DNA from: UTCHB3 sp964531325
GTDB taxonomy: Bacteria; Bacteroidota; Ignavibacteria; Ignavibacteriales; Ignavibacteriaceae
Length of the DNA stretch: 64,000 nt
NCBI GenBank assembly: GCA_964531325.1
Contig: CAZHCW010000007.1
Coordinates: forward strand, 1 to 64,000
Reading direction: 5' to 3'
This document shows positions 55,801 through 64,000 of the stretch, piece after piece; the first letter of the stretch is position 1; each line of letters begins with the position of its first letter. The notes under the pieces are model-generated. The model made no database searches and was not told the DNA's origin. It saw only the letters and a list, made by a program, of their open reading frames with translations. Made by a program: the position numbers and the translations under genes.

Positions 55801-57002
55801 CATGAAAAACCGCCATCTGTTGAAATTGCCAAAAAACCGTTTGAACCGCACACAAAAAGACGATCCTGATCTCTGGCTGAGATAAATTTGATTGGAGGTA
55901 GTGGATTGGTTTTGTTTAATTCAACCCAGGTTTCACCGAGATTTGTAGTTTTTAATATAAATCCTTCGGCAGTACCAAGATATCCCGTTGAACCGTTAAT
56001 GAAGTTCATCGCAGTTATCATTCGTGGTTCAGGAAATATTTTGTTAACCACCGATATTTTTGCGACACCCCATTTGGAAAAGGTTGAAGTTCCGATTGGG
56101 TTTGAGTTACTGAATAAAAAGAGGAGGCTGTCGCTGTTTTGGAAAGATTTGGAAAAATTGAGCGAAATTGCAAAATTGGTTTTCTCCCAGGAACCATTTG
56201 GCATCCTTTCCATGAGCAGGTCAGACGAATCTCTGAAAGCATAGATCATACCATTGCTTAAAAAATGAAACCGGGAAACCTTTGCTGAGGTGTTGACACT
56301 TCCCGAGTCCAAAATAATTCCGGAAGTATCCATAATATAGAATGAGTTACCTGAACCCACATAACTTAAACCGTTTATGAACCTGGCATTGTTTATCGGA
56401 TTGTTAAAAAGGCGAGGCAGCTTTTTGAAGTTTTTCCCCATATCCTTCGAGAAATAGATATTGTTTGTTGAATCAGTGACATACACAACATTAGCGTTTG
56501 CAAACAGCTTTGCAGATGTTGAGAGTTGATTCAATTTCATAACCCATCCCTCGGAAGGATTGTCAGTTTGATAAAGAACACCACTATTTGTAATATAGAC
56601 CCCTGAGAAGGTGGTTACAAATTGCATCTCCTTTACGTCAGAGTCGGGAAGATCATAACCACCCCACTGAATTCCACCAGTATCACTTTTATACAGTCTT
56701 CCACCGGCAAAACAGTACCATCTTTCACCTCCCGAAGGAATTACGAATGAATAGGAGGAGGTAAAAAACATGGTAGTCCATGTTCGCCCGCCATCATTTG
56801 TTAAATGGAATTTGCCATTGGTGTTACTTTTCCAGTGGGTTCCAAATCTGCCTGCGAATTGAAAGTTTCCTGAAGAAAGAGAAGAGTCAAAACTGAAGTT
56901 GTTTGTGGAGTAGCTTTCAATTGAGGCCGGGGTAATCTCCTGAGAAAATGAGGGGACGGAGATCAACGATATAATAATGAATACAATATACCATTTGTTC
57001 AT
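52866..57002 (-). CDS. Giant T9SS-exported protein with propeller repeats and fibronectin III domain (second cassette)
   Basis: 1378 aa. Signal peptide (VFIIISLISVPSFSQ), two sets of YCF48/BNR blades (TNDGGRTWTT, STDGGFSWQT, TTDGGLNWIE), a central fibronectin III domain (about 590-690; NIKWEEPYS, NSVGWGDFSEPFSFS) and a C-terminal T9SS sorting domain (NFPNPFN, SGVYFYRVEAGK). Domain order and spacing equal those of the 1414-aa protein at 22537-26781, so the two arose by duplication. Probably a surface protein of unknown role. Confidence 0.9.
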   Translation of the reverse strand: MNKWYIVFIIISLISVPSFSQEITPASIESYSTNNFSFDSSLSSGNFQFAGRFGTHWKSNTNGKFHLTNDGGRTWTTMFFTSSYSFVIPSGGERWYCFAGGRLYKSDTGGIQWGGYDLPDSDVKEMQFVTTFSGVYITNSGVLYQTDNPSEGWVMKLNQLSTSAKLFANANVVYVTDSTNNIYFSKDMGKNFKKLPRLFNNPINNARFINGLSYVGSGNSFYIMDTSGIILDSGSVNTSAKVSRFHFLSNGMIYAFRDSSDLLMERMPNGSWEKTNFAISLNFSKSFQNSDSLLFLFSNSNPIGTSTFSKWGVAKISVVNKIFPEPRMITAMNFINGSTGYLGTAEGFILKTTNLGETWVELNKTNPLPPIKFISARDQDRLFVCGSNGFLAISTDGGFSWQTKPRFTSDDLIGVSYLNPAILFAATATNIYRSTDFGNSWAIEPLGDIRIAKFREAVSPKVYTVMPNYQARHFREYWGQINLSYHADVSFSKIYPQYISAYDWVAGREMTGGFKTDFPLTKIEMNNLNGFAAAGPEGNMVLNLNGKFEFFKIPNTLLNFEFALMGKSRILLVNSTNGYTEISFQNYSPVPGVVKITSPAPNVAVGTSSCNIKWEEPYSLSAIEKYHLVVEYNDTSNIVVNDSGLISTGYILSGYPTNTKVFVKIRAKNSVGWGDFSEPFSFSINQSAFDISPRKFTNDQLHSIFKDPQSVIWSGTNNGKLYFSSDSGNLWDSVITGFNIPLNNIFFSPGNLGLILSENGQYLRSTDHGVSWQLLKVASTGSSLKTVLYFDATNIQVVDDAGKVYLSQDGGQSFNLHFSNPFPNKVNYSFHNGTGDAIFCGDNGLIATSSDYGTNWQVFNIYSNEKFVYCKVNSPGNFQVISSSGIVFTSSDNGLGWMASDLKLKMPLSNIVVLDDGRLLSAGIDGNITVIEPDLNTSSSINFIFQNGFRAVGNSGGNSAIAVGYSGLCVLIKAKSSNANDGWHLYENISGNLSFNDVYLFPNKKAIAVGNNGVILLKPSGSNSWSTVNSGVDNHLQAVKFLDDNLGLIVGDAGIILKTTDGGLNWIELPLGFLTIDLKCVEFINHEKYIAGGTKKSLLRSSNSGLSWEKFSFTATKPIEILNNIVLANDGTIMLNLYSEDLSSPPVTSNSAWYSTNFGESITAYTYFNTDSKCKPVMLKDKSAFIHKIKYGLWFYPQLGQFTYTKPAAPFFQPDEMYFIDTLRFIFALNDGTLIITENGWNSWKSVNLSNTKINRFSFTDPDYGIVAGDGFIGYFDRTTVDIKNETTTNPDGFIVNQNFPNPFNGETVISLNLPEPAVLKITLYDITGAVVKKLESGYVNAGYYQKRFTFNDLSSGVYFYRVEAGKFVSTKKMILLR

Positions 57003-57353
57003 AATAATAGCTTTCCAGCTTGTCCAAAGTTTTTATTGAGGAACCTGAAAATCCTCTTTTGGGCCTGTATTTGAGGGAAGATCGTTGAAAATCATAATAC
57101 AGATCGACTGAAAAATACAATTTTTTTGATAATAAAAAAAATTTGCAAAATAATAGTGATAAGAGCTTCACAGGGGGATTAGATAAGTCCGTTCAACATT
57201 GACAAATTACATTTTTTTAAGTGGGAATTGTTATTTGTATATAAATTAAAGTACCAAAAAAGTATCTGTCCGGTTTTAAGTTTACTGATTCAATCTAAAA
57301 ATTTTGTTATTTTAAAAGTTTAGTTTATCAGAATAAAGCAAAAGTATTTGAAA
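57003..57353. other. Non-coding, AT-rich divergent promoter region
   Basis: 351 bp between the divergent T9SS gene (minus) and the polysaccharide cluster (plus). It is very AT-rich, with A and T runs around 57118-57135 and 57208-57216. I see no RNA gene, clear hairpin or ORF; it presumably holds the promoters of both transcription units. Confidence 0.5.
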
Positions 57354-58502
57354 ATGAGAGATAATTATCTTGTCTTTGGCAGTCCCGTTATTGAACAGGA
57401 AGAGATTGATGAAGTAGTAAGTACTTTAAAATCGGGTTGGATTGGTACAGGGCCAAAAGTTGCACAGTTTGAAGAGGACTTCAAAAATTATGTAGGTGCA
57501 AAATATGCGATAGCAGTAGCAAGCTGCACTGCAGGATTACATCTGAGCGTAGTAGCATTGGGGATTAAAGATGGGGATGAAGTAATTGTTCCCGCGCTAA
57601 CTTTTGCCGCCACAGCCAATGCAGTAATTCATTCCGGTGCAAAACCTGTTTTTGTTGATGTTGACCGGGAAACGATGACTCTTGATTTTGATGATGTCCG
57701 GAGAAAAATAACATCGCGAACAAAGGCGATTATTCCTGTACATTTTGCAGGCAGAGCCGTTGACATGGATAAATTAAATGAGATTGCAAATGAATATGGC
57801 ATACATATCATTAATGATGCGGCACATGCAATTGAGACAGAGTTCAAAGGGAAGAAGATTGGTACCTTTAACGACATCACCAGCTACAGTTTTTATGTAA
57901 CAAAAAATTTAACCACTTCTGAAGGGGGTATGATTGTTACAAACAATGAAGCGATCGCCAACAGATTAAAAATTTATGCTCTCCACGGAATGAGCAAGGA
58001 TGCATGGAAACGGTTTTCGGATGATGGTTACAAACATTATCAGGTAGTTTTCCCCGGATTCAAATATAACATGACCGACATCCAGGCTTCTCTTGGGATA
58101 CATCAACTAAGAAAAGTTGAAAGATTCCATGAGAGAAGGCAGCAGGTTTGGGATGAATATAACAGAAGACTAAAAGATCTTCCACTGATTCTACCAGCCC
58201 CTGTGGATTCAAATTCCCGTCATGGGCTTCATCTTTACATAATATTAGTGGATGATACCAAAACCAGGATCACCAGAGATCAATTGATTACTGAATTGCA
58301 CAAAAGAAAGATAGGAACAGGTGTTCACTATCTTGGACTCAACTGGCATCCATTTTACCAGCAGGAATTTGGTTATAAAATTGGTGATTTCCCCAATTCA
58401 GATTTCATCTCCGGGCGAACACTTTCCATCCCGTTTTCAGCGAAGCTGACGCAAGAAGATGTTAATGATGTTGTGGAAGCATTGACAGATATTTTTAAAT
58501 AA
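57354..58502 (+). CDS. DegT/DnrJ/EryC1/StrS-family sugar aminotransferase
   Basis: 382 aa from ATG 57354 (a TTG two codons earlier at 57348 is possible). It has VSTLKSGWIGTGPKVAQFE, the cofactor region (AVASCTAGLHLSVVALG), DAAHAIE and the Lys-containing SFYVTKNLTTSEGG, where PLP binds, plus the ArnB-like LHGMSKDAWKRFS. It transfers an amino group to a nucleotide-linked keto sugar, a step in making amino sugars for surface glycans. First gene of the polysaccharide cluster. Confidence 0.93.
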   Translation: MRDNYLVFGSPVIEQEEIDEVVSTLKSGWIGTGPKVAQFEEDFKNYVGAKYAIAVASCTAGLHLSVVALGIKDGDEVIVPALTFAATANAVIHSGAKPVFVDVDRETMTLDFDDVRRKITSRTKAIIPVHFAGRAVDMDKLNEIANEYGIHIINDAAHAIETEFKGKKIGTFNDITSYSFYVTKNLTTSEGGMIVTNNEAIANRLKIYALHGMSKDAWKRFSDDGYKHYQVVFPGFKYNMTDIQASLGIHQLRKVERFHERRQQVWDEYNRRLKDLPLILPAPVDSNSRHGLHLYIILVDDTKTRITRDQLITELHKRKIGTGVHYLGLNWHPFYQQEFGYKIGDFPNSDFISGRTLSIPFSAKLTQEDVNDVVEALTDIFK

Positions 58503-58522
58503 GCAGAGATCGATAAAGCTAA

Positions 58523-59689
58523 ATGGCAGAAGAAAACAAATTCGATCTGATGGATCTTGTCGTCATACTTGTAAAAAGGAAGATATTTATTCTTTTTACC
58601 CTTCTGATTACACTGGGTATTTCTTACGGAGCCATCTATTTATTTGTTGAAGAGAAGTTTGAGGCATCAGCAACAATAATTCCTTCGGAGACTTCGTCTG
58701 CAGGGGGTCTTTCTTCGATGATGAAGGGACTTTCGGGTGCCGCAATGGGCTTCGGAAATTTTGGAGCTAAAAATCAGATTGAACTTTACAATACGATCAT
58801 CTATTCACGCTCTTCACTTGAAAACATTCTTGACACATTTAAATTGATGAAACTTCATCAGTATGAAAGTCGTGAAAAAGCGATCCTCGGTCTTAAAGAG
58901 AACATTGTGACCACAAACAATGATGACATTTCGTTTGACATCAAGGTTCGTGAGAACTCCCCTGAACTGGCTGCGAACATAACCAACTACATAGTTTCTC
59001 ATCTGAACAAAACTGTTGTTGATCTGAATATCAGAAAGTCGAAAGAGAACCGTGAGTTTATTGAAAAGCGGTATGAAGAAGTTGTCGTAAAGCTTCAAAA
59101 CGCCCAAGATTCCCTCGTCATTTATCAGAAAAAGAGTGGAGTAATTGATCCGGAATCACAAATTGGTGCCACGGTAAAAACTCTTATAGATCTTGAGACG
59201 GAGCTCGCTCAGAAAGAGATTGAACTTGCAGTTCTTGAGGGACAAATTGGTGTATCAACACCGCAAACAGAACCACTAAAAACAGCAGTAGATAAAATTA
59301 AAGCCAGACTGAAGAAAATTCAGGCAGGTCAGGATGGGAGTGGAATTACCCTCTCGGTAAAACAGATGCCCGAGAACATCTCCGGTTATTTGACTCATTT
59401 CAGGAATGTTGAGATAAATCAAAAACTTCTTGAATTTGTTCTCCCGATGTATGAACAATCGAAGTTTGAAGAACAAAAAGAGATGCCGGTACTTCAGATA
59501 ATAGACAGAGCAGTTCCACCCGAGAAAAAGGCGTGGCCACCGCGTACTCTTTTTGCTGCTGTGATAGCACTTTCTTCCACACTTTTAGTGCTGATATTTT
59601 TAGTAATGGCTGAAAACAAAGCTCTTATGTCGTCAGAAAAAATGATTTTTGTGAAAAATAATCTATTCCGGGTAAGAATACGGGAATAG
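58523..59689 (+). CDS. Chain-length determinant protein (Wzz family)
   Basis: 388 aa. One membrane helix near the N-terminus (IFILFTLLITLGISYGAIYL) and one near the C-terminus (LFAAVIALSSTLLVLIFLV) with a preceding proline-rich PPEKKAWPPR, the Wzz pattern. The long periplasmic part between them is helical and coiled-coil-like (about 165-280). No Walker motifs, so there is no fused tyrosine kinase. It controls polymer length in Wzy-type O-antigen or capsule export, in the inner membrane. Confidence 0.9.
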   Translation: MAEENKFDLMDLVVILVKRKIFILFTLLITLGISYGAIYLFVEEKFEASATIIPSETSSAGGLSSMMKGLSGAAMGFGNFGAKNQIELYNTIIYSRSSLENILDTFKLMKLHQYESREKAILGLKENIVTTNNDDISFDIKVRENSPELAANITNYIVSHLNKTVVDLNIRKSKENREFIEKRYEEVVVKLQNAQDSLVIYQKKSGVIDPESQIGATVKTLIDLETELAQKEIELAVLEGQIGVSTPQTEPLKTAVDKIKARLKKIQAGQDGSGITLSVKQMPENISGYLTHFRNVEINQKLLEFVLPMYEQSKFEEQKEMPVLQIIDRAVPPEKKAWPPRTLFAAVIALSSTLLVLIFLVMAENKALMSSEKMIFVKNNLFRVRIRE

Positions 59690-59691
59690 AT

Positions 59692-60273
59692 TTGAATCGT
59701 AATGCAAATCTATTCTACAGAATAAATTCACGGATCCGGCTGGTATTTTTACGAATAAGCTGCAGCCTCACCGGAATAAACCCTGCCATAAGGTTCCTTA
59801 GAAATCCAAACCCCTGGATTTCGGTTAAAGTAATCCGTCTCTTCGGTGGGAAAGCCGGAAAAGGAACCACAATAAAGAGAAGTCTTTTTATTGACAATTC
59901 ATTTGAGGATCTCAATTCAAAAGGTGATTTTTCCAATCTTGTAATTGGTGAAAACTGTTACATAGGTGATATGGTCTATTTAGATCTGGCAGATAAAATT
60001 ACCATAGAAAATAACGCTATTCTTGCAGGCAAGGTATCTGTAGTTACTCACTCGGATTGTAACCGTTCAGAATATTTAAATGAAAAGTTTCCCAGAAAAA
60101 CAGCCCCCGTTATTATCAAAAAGGGGAGTTGGATTGGATTTGGAGCAACAATTCTTGCAGGTGTAACAGTCGGTGAAAACTCGGTAGTTGCTGCCAACTC
60201 ACTTGTCACTAAAGATGTTGAACCTTTTGCGTTATACTCGGGAACCCCTGCAATCAAACAAAAGAGTTTATAA
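59692..60273 (+). CDS. Left-handed beta-helix acyl/acetyltransferase
   Basis: 193 aa, starting at TTG 59692, 2 bp after the Wzz stop. The C-terminal half has hexapeptide repeats (VIGENCYIGDMVYL, GVTVGENSVVAANSLVTKDV) and ends YSGTPAIKQKSL, the usual end of maltose/colanic acid O-acetyltransferases. His in VVTHSD is a candidate catalytic base. It probably O-acetylates a glycan unit. Trimeric in the family. Confidence 0.85.
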   Translation: MNRNANLFYRINSRIRLVFLRISCSLTGINPAIRFLRNPNPWISVKVIRLFGGKAGKGTTIKRSLFIDNSFEDLNSKGDFSNLVIGENCYIGDMVYLDLADKITIENNAILAGKVSVVTHSDCNRSEYLNEKFPRKTAPVIIKKGSWIGFGATILAGVTVGENSVVAANSLVTKDVEPFALYSGTPAIKQKSL

Positions 60274-60276
60274 AGA

Positions 60277-60945
60277 ATGGCAAAAGATATTTTAAATCTT
60301 TTAATTTATAAGATTCACGATGGAGCACTCGCTAAAAAAGTTGCCAAATATTTTAAAGGGAATCTAATCGATATTGGCTGTGGATTAAAACCGTATAAAA
60401 GCATGTGCGCACCATATATTACAAAACATATGGGGATTGATCATCCCGGTTCAATGCACGGTAAAACGGAGATCGACTCGTTTGCAGTAGCCTATGGGCT
60501 TCCCTATAAAGAGAACACATTCGACTCTGCCTTATCAACATGTGTACTTGAACATTTGGAAGAGCCTCAGATTGCGATTGATGAATGTTTCAGGGTGTTA
60601 AAACCAGGTGGTTACACAATTTTCTCAGTTCCATTTATTTGGCATGTCCATGAAGCACCAAGAGATTTCTTCAGATATTCCAAATACGGGCTCGAATATT
60701 TGTTCAAAAAATCGGGCTTTGAAATAGTAGAAATTGATGCACTTTCGGGTTTCTGGGTTACTTTTGGTCAGTTGTTAATGTATAATCTTTACAGATTCAA
60801 CAGGAGGATCATCCGAATTCTCCACATCATGGATCTGATTGCTCTGATAGTATTTGGAATTGTTTACCTTCTTGAAAAAATAGATAAAACCGAGCAGTGG
60901 ACCTGGTGTTACCTCATTGTGGCGAAAAAACCGGAGGTTAAGTAA
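60277..60945 (+). CDS. SAM-dependent methyltransferase (class I, Methyltransf_11 type)
   Basis: 222 aa. The SAM site LIDIGCGLKPYKSM, then LPYKENTFDSALSTCVLEHL and FRVLKPGGYTIFSVPF are class I motifs. A hydrophobic segment near the C-terminus (MDLIALIVFGIVYLLE) could associate with the membrane. It is in the polysaccharide cluster and shares one base with the asnB start, so it probably acts on a glycan or its lipid carrier. Confidence 0.85.
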   Translation: MAKDILNLLIYKIHDGALAKKVAKYFKGNLIDIGCGLKPYKSMCAPYITKHMGIDHPGSMHGKTEIDSFAVAYGLPYKENTFDSALSTCVLEHLEEPQIAIDECFRVLKPGGYTIFSVPFIWHVHEAPRDFFRYSKYGLEYLFKKSGFEIVEIDALSGFWVTFGQLLMYNLYRFNRRIIRILHIMDLIALIVFGIVYLLEKIDKTEQWTWCYLIVAKKPEVK

Positions 60946-62927
60946 TGTGTGGTATTGCTGGGGTAATACGGTTCGACGGTAAACCCGTAAACCCGTCAAC
61001 AATAGATTTACTGGGACGGGCGATAAAACACAGGGGAGATGATGATCAGGGTTTTGTGTTTCTCGATGCTCAATTTTTACCGTCTCCGTTTTCCGGGGAT
61101 GACACAATCGCGGAACTCAAAACGAAGTTGCCTCACATCAAATCGATTGAAAACCGATCATTTTCAGCAGGAATAACCCACAGAAGATTTTCAATTATCG
61201 ACCTGAGTGCAGGTGGACACCAACCATTTATAGACGAAACAGGCAGTTATTCAATTACTTTTAATGGTGAGATTTACAACTATATAGAAGTGAAAGAAGA
61301 GCTTTCAGCACTTGGGTATAAATTTATTACTGAAAGCGACACTGAAGTATTCCTGAAGGCTTACATCGAGTGGGGTACTGAGTGTTTTAAAAAATTAAAC
61401 GGATTTTGGTCGGTTGCTATCTCTGATTCAGTAAAAAGTAGAGTTGTTGTAAGTCGCGACAGGATGGGGAAAAAACCGCTTTATTATTTTTCTTCTGAAA
61501 ATGCCTTCTATTTTGCGTCTGAAATAAAGTCACTTCTCGAAATAGACGAGGTTAAACAAAAACTGAGCGTTAATGAGAATCTGTTATATTTCTGGGTTAC
61601 AGCAGGATTAAGGGATATTGATAATCAAACATTTTTTGAAGGGATCAAGTCATTTCCTGCCTCATCTTTTACAGTAATCGAATCAAAATTTTCGGGAGAA
61701 TTTCATCGCTACTGGGCTGTCCCCGATAGAAGGAAAACTTCTAAGGACATATCAGTTGATGAAGCAAAAAACAGAATTTATGATTTGCTTCTCGATTCGG
61801 TTAAAATCCGGTTGAGGGCTGATGTGCCATTGTGTGTTGAACTCAGTGGCGGGATGGACTCTTCCGCACTTGTTGCTTTTGCCTCGTTGGCAAGTGATAA
61901 AAAGATCAGCACCTTTACGGTAAGATTTCCCGAAAAGGAGTGGAATGAAGAACCATTTGCAAAAAAAGTGGCCACACTCTACAATGTTAACTACAATATA
62001 ATCGAAAACCCCGTTCTTCATTTCTGGAGCAATATAGCACCATTTACCTATCTCGAAGAAGAGCCTTATCACTCTCCAAATCTAAACTCAAACCAGGCCG
62101 TTTGGGGGGAAATGAGGGGACAAGGAATAAAAGTATCATTAAATGGTGCCGCAGGCGACGAATTGTTTGCGGGATACGGTAACTATTTTTATAATGTTCA
62201 GTTGGAAAATTTGAAAAACGGACATTTTTCCGAATTTGTTTCGAATTTAAAGTGGACAGAATATAACAGTTCTCTAAAATCATTATTACACCCGTTGATT
62301 TATCTGTTTGAACAGAAAACGGGAGTTACTCTGTTGAAGCACAGGGCGGCAAACAAATCTCTGGGTTTGGAGCTTAAAAAGAAAGCATCGGGGAAGAAGT
62401 ATGAATTTCTTACCGCCGAAAAGATGTTGCATTCCGAATTGACAAATACCAAAATACCTTATTGGCTTGCATCAGGCGACAAGGGGTATATGGGGCTTCC
62501 GCTTGAAGTGAGAGCCCCGTTTCTTGACTACAGGTTAGTTGAGTATGCCTCAACACTTCCTGCAAGTTATCTTATTAAAGACGGTTGGCACAAGTGGATT
62601 TTAAGAAAAGCAGTTGAGAAGATTTTACCTGCCGATGTAGTTTGGAGGAAAAAGAAGATGGGTTTCCCTTTCCCGTTTGAGACTTTCTTTAAAAACAACC
62701 ACGAGATATTCAAAAAAATAGTTGAGAGAAGGGATAATCCATATATAGCCCATCTGCCAAACGATCAAATAATTGGTAACTGGAGGATGATAAGTTTTAT
62801 TCTGTGGTATGAATACTTTTTTAATGGTAATTTGTCTCTCTTCGAAGAAATCAGCAAAATGCAATCCGCAGATGGGAAGAAGGGAAGTTTTATCCCCGGA
62901 TATATCAAATATTATTCGAGGCGTTAG
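60945..62927 (+). CDS. asnB: Asparagine synthase (glutamine-hydrolysing)
   Basis: 660 aa. Cys2 after the initiator Met is the glutaminase nucleophile (MCGIAGVIRF), with HRGDDDQG and ITFNGEIYNY following. The synthetase half has the PP-loop LSGGMDSSALVAF and APFLDYRLVEY. In polysaccharide clusters these paralogues often amidate sugar acids rather than make free asparagine. Whether this copy is biosynthetic or glycan-specific cannot be told. Its start overlaps the methyltransferase stop (TAATG). Confidence 0.93.
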   Translation: MCGIAGVIRFDGKPVNPSTIDLLGRAIKHRGDDDQGFVFLDAQFLPSPFSGDDTIAELKTKLPHIKSIENRSFSAGITHRRFSIIDLSAGGHQPFIDETGSYSITFNGEIYNYIEVKEELSALGYKFITESDTEVFLKAYIEWGTECFKKLNGFWSVAISDSVKSRVVVSRDRMGKKPLYYFSSENAFYFASEIKSLLEIDEVKQKLSVNENLLYFWVTAGLRDIDNQTFFEGIKSFPASSFTVIESKFSGEFHRYWAVPDRRKTSKDISVDEAKNRIYDLLLDSVKIRLRADVPLCVELSGGMDSSALVAFASLASDKKISTFTVRFPEKEWNEEPFAKKVATLYNVNYNIIENPVLHFWSNIAPFTYLEEEPYHSPNLNSNQAVWGEMRGQGIKVSLNGAAGDELFAGYGNYFYNVQLENLKNGHFSEFVSNLKWTEYNSSLKSLLHPLIYLFEQKTGVTLLKHRAANKSLGLELKKKASGKKYEFLTAEKMLHSELTNTKIPYWLASGDKGYMGLPLEVRAPFLDYRLVEYASTLPASYLIKDGWHKWILRKAVEKILPADVVWRKKKMGFPFPFETFFKNNHEIFKKIVERRDNPYIAHLPNDQIIGNWRMISFILWYEYFFNGNLSLFEEISKMQSADGKKGSFIPGYIKYYSRR

Positions 62928-64000
62928 TTGGATCTAAAAGGGAGAGCTGTTTCCGGCGTAAAATGGACTTCGCTTTCAACATTTATAATAACTGTTCTCC
63001 AACTTGGGCAACTTCTTGTGCTCGCTCGACTTCTTACTGTAGTAGAATTTGGGCTAATGGCGATTGTTACAATTATTATAAGTTTAATACGCTCATTTGC
63101 CGACCTTGGAGTAACTGCCGCAGTTATCCATTTTCAGACGACTACAACTGAACAGATTTCCACTCTATACTGGTTGAATCTTGCGACGGGTGTTGTTCTT
63201 TACCTCCTTCTTTTACTTGCAAATCCTGTCATATATATCTTTTATCCCGAACCGGGATTGCCTGAATTATTAAATGTGGTGGCTATCAGTCTTGTAATCG
63301 CACCCATAGGCTCGTTGTTCCAGACACTTTTGCAAAAAGAGATGTCGTTTAACATTCTCGCAAAACAAGAGATCGCAGCAACAAGTGTGGCAACCCTTAC
63401 AACGGTTGTTATGGCATATCTTGGTTATGGTGTATGGTCTTTGGTTGTGGGTCAATTGCTCAACATAAGCCTCAAAACTCTTTTTTTGGTTGTCCACTCC
63501 TTTGGAAAGTACCAGGTTAGCCTCTATTTTAACCTCCGGGATGTAAGAAAATATATCAATTTTGGTGTTTATCAAATGGGTGAACGCGGGATAAATTTTC
63601 TTAGTGAGCGGATCGACCAGCTCGTAATTGGGTCTGTTCTTGGTTCCGGGGCACTTGGGCTCTACAATTTTGCATACAATCTGATTAGCCAGCCTGTTAC
63701 ACTGATAAACCCGATTCTAATGAAAGTGGGGTTTCCCTATTTTGCAAAACTTCAGGACAACAAGCCGGAGCTAAAAAAAGCCTACCTGAGGATATTGTGG
63801 GTTTTGATGATAATTAACACTCCTTTGCTTCTTGGGTTGGGAGCAGCGGCACGCGAGATTGTTCCGGTAGTATTCGACCCCAAGTGGCTCGACAGTGTAG
63901 TATATATTCAAATACTTGTGTTTGTGTCAATTCTTCGAACTGCAGCGAACCCGGCAGGCAGTTTAATGCTTGCAATGGGGAGGGCCGACCTGGGCTTCAA
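62928..64000 (+). CDS. Polysaccharide flippase (Wzx/MOP family), 3' end outside window
   Basis: It starts at TTG 62928, immediately after the asnB TAG, with GAGG 7 bp upstream. About 357 codons are present with no stop. Many membrane helices; motifs GVKWTSLSTFIITVLQLGQL, YGVWSLVVGQL, FGVYQMGERGINFLSERIDQ and LGLYNFAYNL are typical of the Polysacc_synt_C/MurJ-like oligosaccharide flippases that move lipid-linked repeat units across the inner membrane. With the Wzz upstream this suggests a Wzx/Wzy pathway. Confidence 0.9.
   Translation, partial: MDLKGRAVSGVKWTSLSTFIITVLQLGQLLVLARLLTVVEFGLMAIVTIIISLIRSFADLGVTAAVIHFQTTTTEQISTLYWLNLATGVVLYLLLLLANPVIYIFYPEPGLPELLNVVAISLVIAPIGSLFQTLLQKEMSFNILAKQEIAATSVATLTTVVMAYLGYGVWSLVVGQLLNISLKTLFLVVHSFGKYQVSLYFNLRDVRKYINFGVYQMGERGINFLSERIDQLVIGSVLGSGALGLYNFAYNLISQPVTLINPILMKVGFPYFAKLQDNKPELKKAYLRILWVLMIINTPLLLGLGAAAREIVPVVFDPKWLDSVVYIQILVFVSILRTAANPAGSLMLAMGRADLGF

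Overview
The window looks like a chromosome segment of an AT-rich (about 40% G+C by eye) member of the Ignavibacteria/Bacteroidota-Chlorobiota side of the tree. Signs of this are four very large exported proteins ending in type IX secretion (T9SS) sorting domains of the YPNPFN...GLYFYR kind, many exported TPR proteins, an exported TPR-CHAT protease beside an exported caspase, and frequent TTG starts. No ribosomal RNA, tRNA, transposase or phage gene was seen.

Layout. 1-9.2 kb: a partial GT39 membrane glycosyltransferase, a DUF4097 lipoprotein, an 11-bp tandem repeat block, two PAS sensor kinases (one with a dead receiver domain), a TPR protein, and a translationally coupled sirtuin-radA pair. 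9.3-14.8 kb (minus): an operon of a class V aminotransferase, a TPR protein, clpX and an exported protein of unknown function. 14.9-22.4 kb (plus): a YbdG-like MscS channel, a PEGA/propeller lipoprotein, the cytochrome c maturation set ccmC-ccmD-ccmE-ccmF (CcmE is the rare Cys variant) and an acyltransferase-like membrane protein. 22.5-28.9 kb: a two-gene cassette of T9SS-exported propeller proteins; a paralogous cassette lies at 50.7-57.0 kb on the other strand. 29.0-34.2 kb (minus): TPR-CHAT protease and caspase. 34.4-41.3 kb (minus): the conserved lipid cluster yceD-rpmF-plsX-fabH-fabD-fabG-acpP-fabF-rnc.

41.4-48.2 kb is the most unusual region: a reduced type III-A CRISPR locus (cas6 divergent from cas10-csm2-csm3-csm4) beside an array of six repeat units. 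The units have conserved ends (TCAATCCTTT...CAAGGTC) but interiors of different length and sequence, most of which can still fold as a hairpin, and they are separated by unique segments of about 50 bp. The locus has no csm5, no cas1/cas2 and no CARF effector. Its Csm2 carries an N-terminal cold-shock-like domain, and the Cas10 palm motif GGDD reads YGDE. A strong terminator and a DUF1801 pseudogene follow csm4.

48.6-50.7 kb holds a DprE1/DprE2-like oxidoreductase pair. 57.3-64.0 kb starts a surface polysaccharide cluster (DegT aminotransferase, Wzz, acetyltransferase, methyltransferase, asparagine synthase, flippase cut by the window edge).
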